This document shows positions 51,739 through 58,834 of a DNA stretch of 64,000 nucleotides, piece by piece; positions within the stretch are counted from its first letter, which is position 1, and every line of letters begins with the position of its first letter. The position numbers and the translations under genes were made by a program. Under the pieces are notes generated by a model. That model was not told the origin of the DNA. It searched no databases and saw only the letters and a program-made list of their open reading frames with translations. The stretch is taken from positions 186,001 to 250,000 of the forward strand of contig CAXXXL010000002.1 in NCBI GenBank assembly GCA_963666505.2, written 5' to 3'. Source of the DNA: JABGQS01 sp963666505. GTDB taxonomy: Bacteria; Bacillota; Clostridia; Christensenellales; SZUA-584.

Positions 51739-52191
51739 TTAGCGCACTATCATCTTTCTTAAAGAGTCTGCTACAAGTGTCTGCATCCCTGTTTTCTTGA
51801 TTGCTACGAATATCGTGTTATCGCCTGCGATACAACCCGATATCTCCGGCATGTTCATCTCGTCAATAGCCTCTGCAGCTACGCTTGCGCTTCCCGTCAT
51901 AGTATGCACTACGACCATACCCACCGCTTCGTCAACCGAAATGACAGTCTCGCTGAACACTCTGCGGAAAACATCGAATTTACCGCTCTGCTCAAGGCCG
52001 TTGGCTGCATACTTATACGAGCCGTCGCTTGACTGCGCCTTTATAAGCTTCAGCTCTTTTATGTCTCGGGAAATCGTTGCCTGGGTAACCTCGAACCCCT
52101 TTTTTTTCAGCAATAGGGCAAGTTCGTCTTGTGTCTCAACGTTATTTTCTTCAATAACTTTGAGTATCATGTTTTGTCTGCCTGCTTTCAT
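51739..52191 (-). CDS. argR: Arginine repressor ArgR
   Basis: 150 residues; ATG preceded by AGAGG. An N-terminal winged helix (QDELALLLKKKGFEVTQATISRDIKEL, about 17-43) is followed by the C-terminal trimerisation and arginine-binding domain with GCIAGDNTIFVA (about 121-132). Arginine-responsive hexameric regulator of arginine metabolism. A candidate TTGACT/TAAATA promoter and an AT-rich ARG-box-like sequence lie in the gap to nadK but are not convincing. No arginine genes are in the window. Confidence 0.94.
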   Translation of the reverse strand: MKAGRQNMILKVIEENNVETQDELALLLKKKGFEVTQATISRDIKELKLIKAQSSDGSYKYAANGLEQSGKFDVFRRVFSETVISVDEAVGMVVVHTMTGSASVAAEAIDEMNMPEISGCIAGDNTIFVAIKKTGMQTLVADSLRKMIVR

Positions 52192-52240
52192 AAAAAAGCC
52201 TCTTTTCTTATTTATTCGAAGACTTATGAAAAGTCAAAGC

Positions 52241-53086
52241 CTATTTATCCCAGTTTAAGAATTTAGATCTGAGAAGGGGGTAGAAGTACGCTTCCTTGAA
52301 TCTTATGAAGCGCGCAAGATTCTTAGATTTTTTAATGTCAACAAACTCGCCCTTCTGCATTCTTCTGACGACTACACCGTCGCTCGTAAGCAGAGCGCCG
52401 GAATCGGTCAGCGGTTTCAAAGTTATCAGGTCCTCGCTTGAAGCGACGATGGTTTTAGAATGAAGCGTGTGGGCGTTAAGCGGCGTTGCAAGCATGCACT
52501 TCAATTTCGGGCATACAATCGGCCCGCCCGCAGACAGTGAGTATGCCGTAGAGCCTGTCGGCGTCGCAACCAGCATACCGTCGCACGGCATCCTGTCGGC
52601 CAGTGCTCCGTTAATGATAAGCTCTATGTTTATCATCCTTGCCATGTCTTCCTTTACAAGAGCGATGTCGTTAAGCGCTGTAACAGAGCATTCTCTGTCT
52701 GCGTTTTCGTCTTTAACGCTGCCGTAAAGCATAAGCCTCTCTTCAATGTGAAAATCGCCTTTTTGAATCCTGTCTATTGCGCTGTCTATATCATCTAGTT
52801 CGACTTCAGACAAAAATCCAAGACGTCCGAGGTTAATGCCTAATATAGCGACACCATACTCACTACTGTCAGTTGCAGCTTTCAGTATAGTGCCGTCTCC
52901 GCCAAGGACTATCAAACAGTCGATTTTGGAATAATCGATCTTTTTCGTCTCGCCGTCCGGCATTCCTGAAGGGTCGAAATAGACGTCTATTCCACGCTGA
53001 CGAAGATTCTTCGCAACGCTGACAGCGCCTTTAAACCCCTCGTCTTTTTTAGGATTAGCTAATATCCCAACTTTATTTAAAGTCAT
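52241..53086 (-). CDS. nadK: NAD kinase
   Basis: 281 residues from ATG 53086, beginning MTLNKVGILANPKKDEG; a TTG at 53122 would add 12 hydrophobic residues and is unlikely. It phosphorylates NAD to NADP. The substrate-binding LGGDGTILKA (about 67-76), the NE/D-like region, and the signature TPTGSTAYSLSAGGPIV (about 172-188) are all present. No ribosome binding site precedes the ATG. A -10 element ends only seven bases before it, so a leaderless transcript is possible. Alternatively it is translated from the upstream OLE transcript. Confidence 0.94.
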   Translation of the reverse strand: MTLNKVGILANPKKDEGFKGAVSVAKNLRQRGIDVYFDPSGMPDGETKKIDYSKIDCLIVLGGDGTILKAATDSSEYGVAILGINLGRLGFLSEVELDDIDSAIDRIQKGDFHIEERLMLYGSVKDENADRECSVTALNDIALVKEDMARMINIELIINGALADRMPCDGMLVATPTGSTAYSLSAGGPIVCPKLKCMLATPLNAHTLHSKTIVASSEDLITLKPLTDSGALLTSDGVVVRRMQKGEFVDIKKSKNLARFIRFKEAYFYPLLRSKFLNWDK

Positions 53087-53093
53087 AACAAAT

Positions 53094-53122
53094 ATTATAA
53101 TCAATATAGAATAATTATACAA
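53094..53122 (-). promoter_or_regulatory. Candidate internal promoter giving a leaderless nadK mRNA
   Basis: On the minus strand, TTGTAT (53117-53122), 17 bases, then TATAAT (53094-53099). Seven bases separate the -10 from the nadK ATG, so transcription would start at or next to the start codon. Confidence 0.5.
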
Positions 53123-53162
53123 CCATATTCAGGCACATTGTTATAAAATCTTATTATTTTTG

Positions 53163-53957
53163 TTATAAGGAGCTGTCTTGTGCTGCATCGACTATTGCTT
53201 GTACGTTGGTTTCAGTGTCTTCTGCGCTGTCTGAAAGGCAGGCAAGATATTCAATGTTGCCTTCCGGCCCTTTGATAGGGCTGTAATCGAGCCCGCATAT
53301 GGTGAACCCGCTTATCTTTGCAAACTCAAGTATATCTTCTATAACGCTTACATGAACGTCTTTATCTCTTACGACGCCTTTTTTGCCTACGTTCTTTCTT
53401 CCCGCTTCAAACTGCGGTTTGATTAGCGCAGCTATTTTATACGGTGCAGTCAGCACTCTCTTCAGCACCGGCAGTATCAGCTTTAATGATATGAACGATA
53501 CGTCTATACTGGCAAAGTTTATCTCTTTTTCAAACATCTCTTTTTCAAGATATCTTGCGTTAGTCCTCTCCATCACGCAGACACGCTCATCGTTCCTCAG
53601 CTTCCATGCAAGCTGCCCGTATCCTACATCTACGGCATAAACAAACGATGCACCGGCACGCAGCATACAGTCGGTAAAGCCTCCTGTGGAAGCGCCCACG
53701 TCTATGGCAACTTTTCCTTCAATCTCCAGGCCGAAGCTTTCGACAGCCTTTTGCAGCTTCTTTCCGCCACGGCTGACAAACTCGTCACCGCCACGCAGTT
53801 CTATATCCTGCTCTTCAGTAACTGTTGCAGAGGGTTTGCTGCACATTATACCGTCCACAAAAACATGCCCGGCGATAACATAGGCTTTTGCCTTCTCTCT
53901 GCTGGGTGCAAGACCCTTCTCATATAGGTATACGTCTATTCGCTTTTTGTCCGGCAT
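53163..53957 (-). CDS. tlyA: TlyA-type rRNA 2'-O-methyltransferase
   Basis: 264 residues; AGAGG seven bases before ATG. An N-terminal S4 RNA-binding domain (RIDVYLYEKGLAPSREKAK, about 5-23) is followed by an FtsJ-type SAM methyltransferase with VAIDVGASTGGFTDCML (about 79-95) and the catalytic Lys and Asp region of the family. It modifies ribosomal RNA (capreomycin-sensitivity methylase in mycobacteria); hemolysin activity is a historical name. It follows the hypothetical membrane gene of the OLE locus by 3 bases. Confidence 0.93.
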   Translation of the reverse strand: MPDKKRIDVYLYEKGLAPSREKAKAYVIAGHVFVDGIMCSKPSATVTEEQDIELRGGDEFVSRGGKKLQKAVESFGLEIEGKVAIDVGASTGGFTDCMLRAGASFVYAVDVGYGQLAWKLRNDERVCVMERTNARYLEKEMFEKEINFASIDVSFISLKLILPVLKRVLTAPYKIAALIKPQFEAGRKNVGKKGVVRDKDVHVSVIEDILEFAKISGFTICGLDYSPIKGPEGNIEYLACLSDSAEDTETNVQAIVDAAQDSSL

Positions 53958-53960
53958 GCA

Positions 53961-54575
53961 TTACCTCTTGCTTATTACTTTTGCCTTGGTGCATTTTCCC
54001 AGAATATGTTTCGATATCTGTTCAAAATTGTCTTGCTGTGCGTAAATATGGTTTTTTGCGATGTGGCTTTCAGTCAGCACCAGCTTTTTATTCCTGCCGT
54101 AGATAACTACTTTTGTTACGGCAGCAAACTTAGTGTACATACTGCTTCTCGTGGCTGCCAATATGCTGCTGCCAACAGTAGGCAGGCTACCAGCTGCAAT
54201 TCCTGCAACAGCTCCTAACAGCGCCGTTTTCTTGACCTTGTCCATAGTACCTTTCGCCGTAATAAAGCTTACGCCTTTATCGTCCATTTTATATACGATA
54301 TCGTATTTCCCTCCGTGTATAGCAGCGAATACGACATAATACGATAATAAAGTAAGCACAGTTAGCCCAAGGAACACAAGGCCGAAGCCCTCTGCAACTT
54401 CAATGAAGACACTCGTCGTCAAGTCTCCTTCAATGAGCGCCAGCGCAAGTACGAACACCATTATTGCTATAACAGTAAACAGAAATATCTTAATAAGCGT
54501 CTTTGGAACCGAAGCATCTTTAAAAATACGCATCCTGTAGTCCCATGTATAATTGCTGTCGGTTGTCTGCACCAT
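53961..54575 (-). CDS. Two-helix membrane protein of the OLE locus, unknown function
   Basis: 204 residues from ATG 54575, eight bases after AAGGA. Cytoplasmic N-terminus, two membrane helices (about 27-48 and 64-87), then a soluble C-terminal half with alternating hydrophobic residues and a glycine-rich hydrophobic patch (LLGAVAGIAAGSLPTVG), possibly a PH-like beta domain. Family not recognised. It lies between oapA (9 bases or so upstream) and tlyA (3 bases downstream), so it is co-expressed with OapA. Confidence 0.7.
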   Translation of the reverse strand: MVQTTDSNYTWDYRMRIFKDASVPKTLIKIFLFTVIAIMVFVLALALIEGDLTTSVFIEVAEGFGLVFLGLTVLTLLSYYVVFAAIHGGKYDIVYKMDDKGVSFITAKGTMDKVKKTALLGAVAGIAAGSLPTVGSSILAATRSSMYTKFAAVTKVVIYGRNKKLVLTESHIAKNHIYAQQDNFEQISKHILGKCTKAKVISKR

Positions 54576-54587
54576 CAAGATGTTCCT

Positions 54588-55160
54588 TTACTTTGTGTTC
54601 TTCTTTTTTGGCGGCGAAATGTTCTTGTCGTCCTTAACGAAAATCATAACTACTGATGAGACAATGCTCACTATCTCTTTGTTCTTCTTTATTGCCAACG
54701 TCTTTCCTGCTGCTTTACCGGCTACTGTGAAAGCTGCGATAAGGCTGGACATGACTATCACCCAAACTATCTCGCTTGCATCGCCCCTCATTGCAACACC
54801 AATTGCGATAGCAGCGCCAGCCGCCCCGCTTACTATACCGCACATATCCCCCACTACGTCTCCGCATATGTTGGATACTATATCGGCATTTCTAAGCAGC
54901 TTAATAGCGCTCTTTGCTTTTTTAATCTTCCTTGAAGCCATCGAAATGAACGGCGCAGGGTCGCAGGTCGCAAAAGCAATACCTATTATGTCGAACACCA
55001 CGCCTATCAAAATTATGAATACAATAATAAAAGCAGCCGCTATGGTAGGTAGATTGTCCATCAGCGACTCCGTTGCCACGCTTAGCCCTGCCGTAAAAAC
55101 AAGTGTGATCAGAAAGATCTTCAGCGCCCAATATTTAATGCCTGTTTTCTTTTTAGCCAT
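54588..55160 (-). CDS. oapA: OLE RNA-associated membrane protein OapA
   Basis: 190 residues, ATG closely preceded by AAAGGA. Four membrane helices (about 11-29, 41-63, 104-124 and 131-150), basic loops that could contact RNA (SRKIKKAKSAIK), and the motif D101-VVG-D105. Known OapA proteins are small four-helix membrane proteins encoded immediately after the OLE RNA and carry a conserved DxxxD motif at nearly the same residues; they bring OLE RNA to the membrane and influence Mg2+, cold and alcohol tolerance. Identification here rests on topology, that motif, position next to a 613-nt RNA, and the tlyA-nadK-argR-recN neighbourhood. Confidence 0.85.
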   Translation of the reverse strand: MAKKKTGIKYWALKIFLITLVFTAGLSVATESLMDNLPTIAAAFIIVFIILIGVVFDIIGIAFATCDPAPFISMASRKIKKAKSAIKLLRNADIVSNICGDVVGDMCGIVSGAAGAAIAIGVAMRGDASEIVWVIVMSSLIAAFTVAGKAAGKTLAIKKNKEIVSIVSSVVMIFVKDDKNISPPKKKNTK

Positions 55161-55202
55161 AATCCTTTGTAAAATAAAACAATATTATAAAAAAATAAAA
55201 AT

Positions 55203-55815
55203 GGTGGTGATATTTTGGATAAACCTTGCAGCTTAGGTCCAGTAGGATTTCCCTTCAAGAGTACTCCCCGTCGCCGATGGAGCGGTTTCCCATCAAACTC
55301 TGAAATGCGGTGTTGCCACTCGCATGACTGGATTGCCGTTTAGACCACACTATAATCTCCAAAATACCTGGGTGCAATGCGTATTTAAAACACTTACACA
55401 CATACAGTCTAGGAGTTTTCCTCGACAGCACAAACGCGATTTCTAGCCTCTTTTGCCATGCGGGTTTCATGCAGCAATCGTTCCGAAAGTACGTGGCCTT
55501 TGTACTATCAGGCGTGTTCTGTACTACACCCCGTAAAACTCAAGGCAGGCTACTCTGTACACAGCTTTTCACCGCATAACAGGTTTAATCCCAAGTAGTA
55601 GCATTAAGTGTCCCATGTTGCCACCTGCTTGGGTCTCCACGGAAGCGGGGTCATCGCCCGCATGCCATTGCGGATCGCCCCACGACCTTAACTCCCAGCA
55701 TCAGCCCCGGGCTGGGCGCCCTAGGCCAACACAAGGAACTTCATCGATGTGCCCTTTAGCGGATTTTTAGCCCCGCTTTCAAAATCGCAGTACCGACTAG
55801 AATACTGCACCACCT
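55203..55815 (-). ncRNA. ole: OLE RNA (ornate large extremophilic RNA) candidate
   Basis: A GC-richer stretch of about 613 nt without a believable protein gene, in an otherwise AT-rich 716-base gap. Its ends pair: GGTGGTG near the 5' end (55808-55814) with CACCACC at the 3' end (55203-55209), followed by ATTTTTATTTTTTT. Local helices include CCCAGC/GCTGGG (55694-55716), CCGCA/TGCGG (55658-55673) and CCCAAG/CTTGGG (55590-55633). A SigA promoter starts it precisely. OLE RNAs are about 610 nt and lie directly upstream of oapA in this gene neighbourhood. I could not align it to the OLE covariance model, so the name rests on size, structure and synteny. Confidence 0.85.
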
Positions 55816-55821
55816 TTATTT

Positions 55822-55850
55822 ATTATACATTATCTGTCTTCACATTTCAA
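55822..55850 (-). promoter_or_regulatory. SigA promoter of the OLE RNA-oapA-tlyA-recN transcript
   Basis: On the minus strand, TTGAAA (55845-55850), 17 bases, then TATAAT (55822-55827). Predicted transcription start is near 55815, exactly at the 5' arm of the RNA's closing helix. Confidence 0.85.
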
Positions 55851-55876
55851 TTCGTTCACATTTATTTTACTTTTTA

Positions 55877-56920
55877 TCAGTCGTCAGTGTCCACTTCTTC
55901 GTCTGAATCATCTGCACTGCTCGCTTTGGTCTTGCCAAGACCGTACTCTTCAAGTATCTTCGCTTTGAGCAGGTCGTATACGTCTTTATTATCTTTCAGA
56001 TACAGCCTTGCGTTGTCCTTGCCCTGTGCTATCCTCTCGTCGCCGTAATAGAACCACGAACCGGACTTTTTGATAATACCCATCTCAGTTCCAAGGTTGA
56101 TAACGCTGCTTTCCGCAGATATACCTTCGCCATAGAATATATCGAACTCCGCTTTTTTAAACGGCGGCGCAACCTTGTTCTTCGCTACTTTTATCCTCGT
56201 ACGGTTGCCTATCATGTCTGCTCCGTTTTTAAGCGTCTCTATACGACGCACGTCCAGTCTTACCGAAGAGTAGAATTTAAGTGCCCTGCCGCCGGGTGTT
56301 GTCTCCGGGCTGCCAAACATTACGCCTACTTTTTCCCTTAGCTGGTTAATGAACACGGCCACCGTGCCAGACTTGCTTGTTATGCCCGCCAGCTTTCTTA
56401 GCGCTTGCGACATCAGCCTGGCCTGCAGCCCCACGTGTGACTGCCCCATTTCGCCGTCTATCTCTGCCTTTGGCACCAGCGCTGCAACAGAGTCGATGAC
56501 AATTATATCTATAGCGCCCGACCTTACCAGCGCTTCCGTTATCTCCAGTGCCTGCTCGCCCGTGTCCGGCTGCGATACATAAAGATTGTCAATGTCCACT
56601 CCAAGGTTAGAGGCGTAAGTCGGGTCAAGCGCATGCTCTGCGTCTATAAACGCAGCTGCTCCTCCCAGCTTCTGGGCTTCTGCTACCATATGCAGCGCAA
56701 CTGTTGTTTTACCTGAAGATTCAGGGCCGTATACTTCAACTATCCTGCCTCTGGGCACACCGCCCACACCAAGCGCAATATCCAGCTCAAGACACCCTGT
56801 AGGTATCACGTCTACCGGAACTCCAACAGAATCGCCAAGCTTCATGACGCTTCCCTTGCCGAATTGTTTCTCTATCTGGTTCAATGCCATATCAAGCGCT
56901 TTTTGTTTTTCTGCTGACAT
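55877..56920 (-). CDS. recA: Recombinase RecA
   Basis: 347 residues; AGGAGG before ATG. It forms the strand-exchange filament and triggers LexA self-cleavage. Walker A GPESSGKTT (about 66-74), Walker B DIIVIDSVAALVP (about 140), loop L1 SHVGLQARLMSQALRKL and L2 FINQLREKVGVMFGSPETTPGG are canonical. It ends with the usual acidic tail (SSADDSDEEVDTDD). No canonical LexA box is visible upstream. Confidence 0.98.
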   Translation of the reverse strand: MSAEKQKALDMALNQIEKQFGKGSVMKLGDSVGVPVDVIPTGCLELDIALGVGGVPRGRIVEVYGPESSGKTTVALHMVAEAQKLGGAAAFIDAEHALDPTYASNLGVDIDNLYVSQPDTGEQALEITEALVRSGAIDIIVIDSVAALVPKAEIDGEMGQSHVGLQARLMSQALRKLAGITSKSGTVAVFINQLREKVGVMFGSPETTPGGRALKFYSSVRLDVRRIETLKNGADMIGNRTRIKVAKNKVAPPFKKAEFDIFYGEGISAESSVINLGTEMGIIKKSGSWFYYGDERIAQGKDNARLYLKDNKDVYDLLKAKILEEYGLGKTKASSADDSDEEVDTDD

Positions 56921-56949
56921 ATTGCTCCTCCTGATTATTCTTTATTCTG

Positions 56950-56958
56950 ATTATAACA
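56950..56958 (-). promoter_or_regulatory. Extended -10 promoter of recA
   Basis: The minus strand reads TGTTATAAT, a TGnTATAAT extended -10, about 30 bases before the recA start codon. The -35 is poor. Confidence 0.5.
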
Positions 56959-56983
56959 CAACCAAAGTCCCTTTTTGCGGACT

Positions 56984-57538
56984 CTAGAACAGTGTTTTTA
57001 AAACCTGTCTGTTTTTAATGAAATAGTCCACAAGGCTCACGAGCGCTATAGCCGCGCTTGCCCACATAAGTATCAGCCCGAGCGGAATATTCCATGCTTC
57101 CCATGTGAATATATAGCCTTCTACAAGCACAGTGCAGACAGCTACGATCTGCACTACTGTTTTTATCTTTCCAAGCTTGCTTGCGGCGACCACCTTGCCT
57201 TCAGCCGCTGCCAGCAGACGCAGACCGCTTATTATAAACTCTCTGCCTATAAGGATTATAACGACTATAGCACTCATATAAAAACTCTCTACTGTCATAA
57301 GCATTATAAGTGCGCTGCAAACAAGCAGCTTGTCCGCTATTGGGTCAATAAGCTTGCCAAAATTCGTTACCATATCGTGCTTTCTTGCCAGCCTTCCGTC
57401 AAGAAGGTCGGTTATTGCCGCAACAACAAAGACGATGGCTGCATATAGATATTGATACTTAATATTTATATAAAAAAACGCTATAAATACGGGTATTAAT
57501 AATATCCTTGCCAGAGTAAGTTTGTTAGCTATGTTCAT
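56984..57538 (-). CDS. pgsA: CDP-diacylglycerol--glycerol-3-phosphate 3-phosphatidyltransferase
   Basis: 184 residues, about five membrane helices. Makes phosphatidylglycerophosphate, the precursor of phosphatidylglycerol. The CDP-alcohol phosphotransferase signature DLLDGRLARKHDMVTNFGKL, followed by IDPIADK (about 43-69), is intact, including the four metal-binding Asp residues. Its ATG overlaps the rimO stop (ATGA). cinA, often between pgsA and recA, is absent. Confidence 0.95.
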   Translation of the reverse strand: MNIANKLTLARILLIPVFIAFFYINIKYQYLYAAIVFVVAAITDLLDGRLARKHDMVTNFGKLIDPIADKLLVCSALIMLMTVESFYMSAIVVIILIGREFIISGLRLLAAAEGKVVAASKLGKIKTVVQIVAVCTVLVEGYIFTWEAWNIPLGLILMWASAAIALVSLVDYFIKNRQVLKTLF

Positions 57539-58833
57539 TTAGCCTCCCCTAATAAATCATATTCGTATGCCTTTTTTATAACAACGTCCGCAAAGCTTCC
57601 CGCTTCAAGCGTTCGCTGTGCAGATATATATGTTATTCCGTCCACATCCGGCGCTTGTCCTATCGTCCTGCCAACGAAAAAACCCGTTTCTTCGTCCGCC
57701 CCGTCAACTAAAACACGCTCCGTTTTGCCTATGCTGTCTTCGCATATCTGCTGTGAAATACCTTCCTGAAGCGCCATGACCTCGTTATACCTTTTGAGTT
57801 TTATCTCTTCGGGCAGCTGTCCTGGCAGTTTTTCTGCAGGCGTACCGTCTTCGTTGGAATAGCGGAATACTCCGAGACGCTCGAACCTAAGCTCCTTTAC
57901 AGCATCCAGCATCTCATTAAAATCTTCATCCGTCTCACCAGGGAATCCCACTATGAGCGTTGTCCTTATCGCAAAGCCCTTTTCATGCAGTTTTTTTACG
58001 ATTCTTTTGGATGATTCTTTCGTGTTTCTCCTGTTCATGCGTTTTAAAACATTGTCGTTGAAATGCTGTATGGGTATATCCATATAGTTGCATACGTTAT
58101 CATGTTTTTGCATAACGCCGATAAGTTCGTCAGTTATTCCCTCCGGATAGCAGTAAAGCAGCCTTACCCACCCGTCCTTCATTATTACAGCTGCACGGTC
58201 AATCAATTGTGCAAGCATCGGCTTTCCAAAGTCGGTACCATACTTAGTTGTATCCTGGGCTATCAGTATTATTTCCTTTACACCACCGTCACGCAGATCT
58301 TCTATCTCGGATAGTATGCTGTCCATATCCCTGCTTTTCAGCGGGCCTCTTATATACGGTATAGCGCAATAGCTGCACCTGTTGTCACAGCCTTCGGCTA
58401 TCTTGACATATGCGATATGCGGCGGAGTTGTAAGCACCCGCTCCACAAGCTCTTCGTCTATCCTGTCGGTACAGAAGCACTTTTCGCCTTCCAGTGCCAT
58501 GTTTATAGCTTCATTTATCTTTGAGTAGCTGGATACGCCAAGAAAAGCGTCCACTTCCGGAAGCTCTTCCGAAAGCTCGTCAGCATACCTCTGCGAAAGA
58601 CAGCCCGTAACTATAAGCTTGCCCGGATACTGCGACATCTCCAGTATTGCGTCTATCGACTCCTGCTTTGCATCGCCTATGAAACCGCAAGTGTTCACTA
58701 TAATAACGTCCGCACTCTCCGGCTCCTGCGTCAATGCTGCGTTGCTCTGCGCAAGGATGCCCAACATATGCTCTGTATCTATCTGGTTTTTTACGCAACC
58801 CAGTGAGACTACGTATATCAAAACTTCGCTCAT
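57535..58833 (-). CDS. rimO: Ribosomal protein S12 methylthiotransferase
   Basis: 432 residues from ATG 58833 with GAGGAG upstream, one base after the ftsK stop. It adds a methylthio group to an Asp of S12. UPF0004 domain begins YVVSLGCVKNQIDTE with the first auxiliary-cluster Cys; the radical SAM motif is EGCDNRCSYCAIP (CxxxCxxC, about 142-154); a C-terminal TRAM domain ends it. RimO rather than MiaB is indicated by the CVKNxxDxE N-terminus and neighbours ftsK and pgsA. Confidence 0.94.
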   Translation of the reverse strand: MSEVLIYVVSLGCVKNQIDTEHMLGILAQSNAALTQEPESADVIIVNTCGFIGDAKQESIDAILEMSQYPGKLIVTGCLSQRYADELSEELPEVDAFLGVSSYSKINEAINMALEGEKCFCTDRIDEELVERVLTTPPHIAYVKIAEGCDNRCSYCAIPYIRGPLKSRDMDSILSEIEDLRDGGVKEIILIAQDTTKYGTDFGKPMLAQLIDRAAVIMKDGWVRLLYCYPEGITDELIGVMQKHDNVCNYMDIPIQHFNDNVLKRMNRRNTKESSKRIVKKLHEKGFAIRTTLIVGFPGETDEDFNEMLDAVKELRFERLGVFRYSNEDGTPAEKLPGQLPEEIKLKRYNEVMALQEGISQQICEDSIGKTERVLVDGADEETGFFVGRTIGQAPDVDGITYISAQRTLEAGSFADVVIKKAYEYDLLGEAK

Positions 58834-58834
58834 T

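Noticed and set aside
52192..52240. ARG box upstream of argR
   Set aside because: An AT-rich AATAAATA-like sequence is present but lacks the palindromic symmetry of an ArgR operator.
55255..55470. A 71-codon open frame on the minus strand inside the putative OLE RNA
   Set aside because: No ribosome binding site, composition unlike neighbouring proteins, and it overlaps paired RNA segments; most likely a chance frame within a structured RNA.
56975..57000. LexA-like site AGAACAGTGTTTT near the end of pgsA, upstream of recA
   Set aside because: Only one half-site matches the GAAC-N4-GTTC pattern and it lies inside the pgsA end; too weak.
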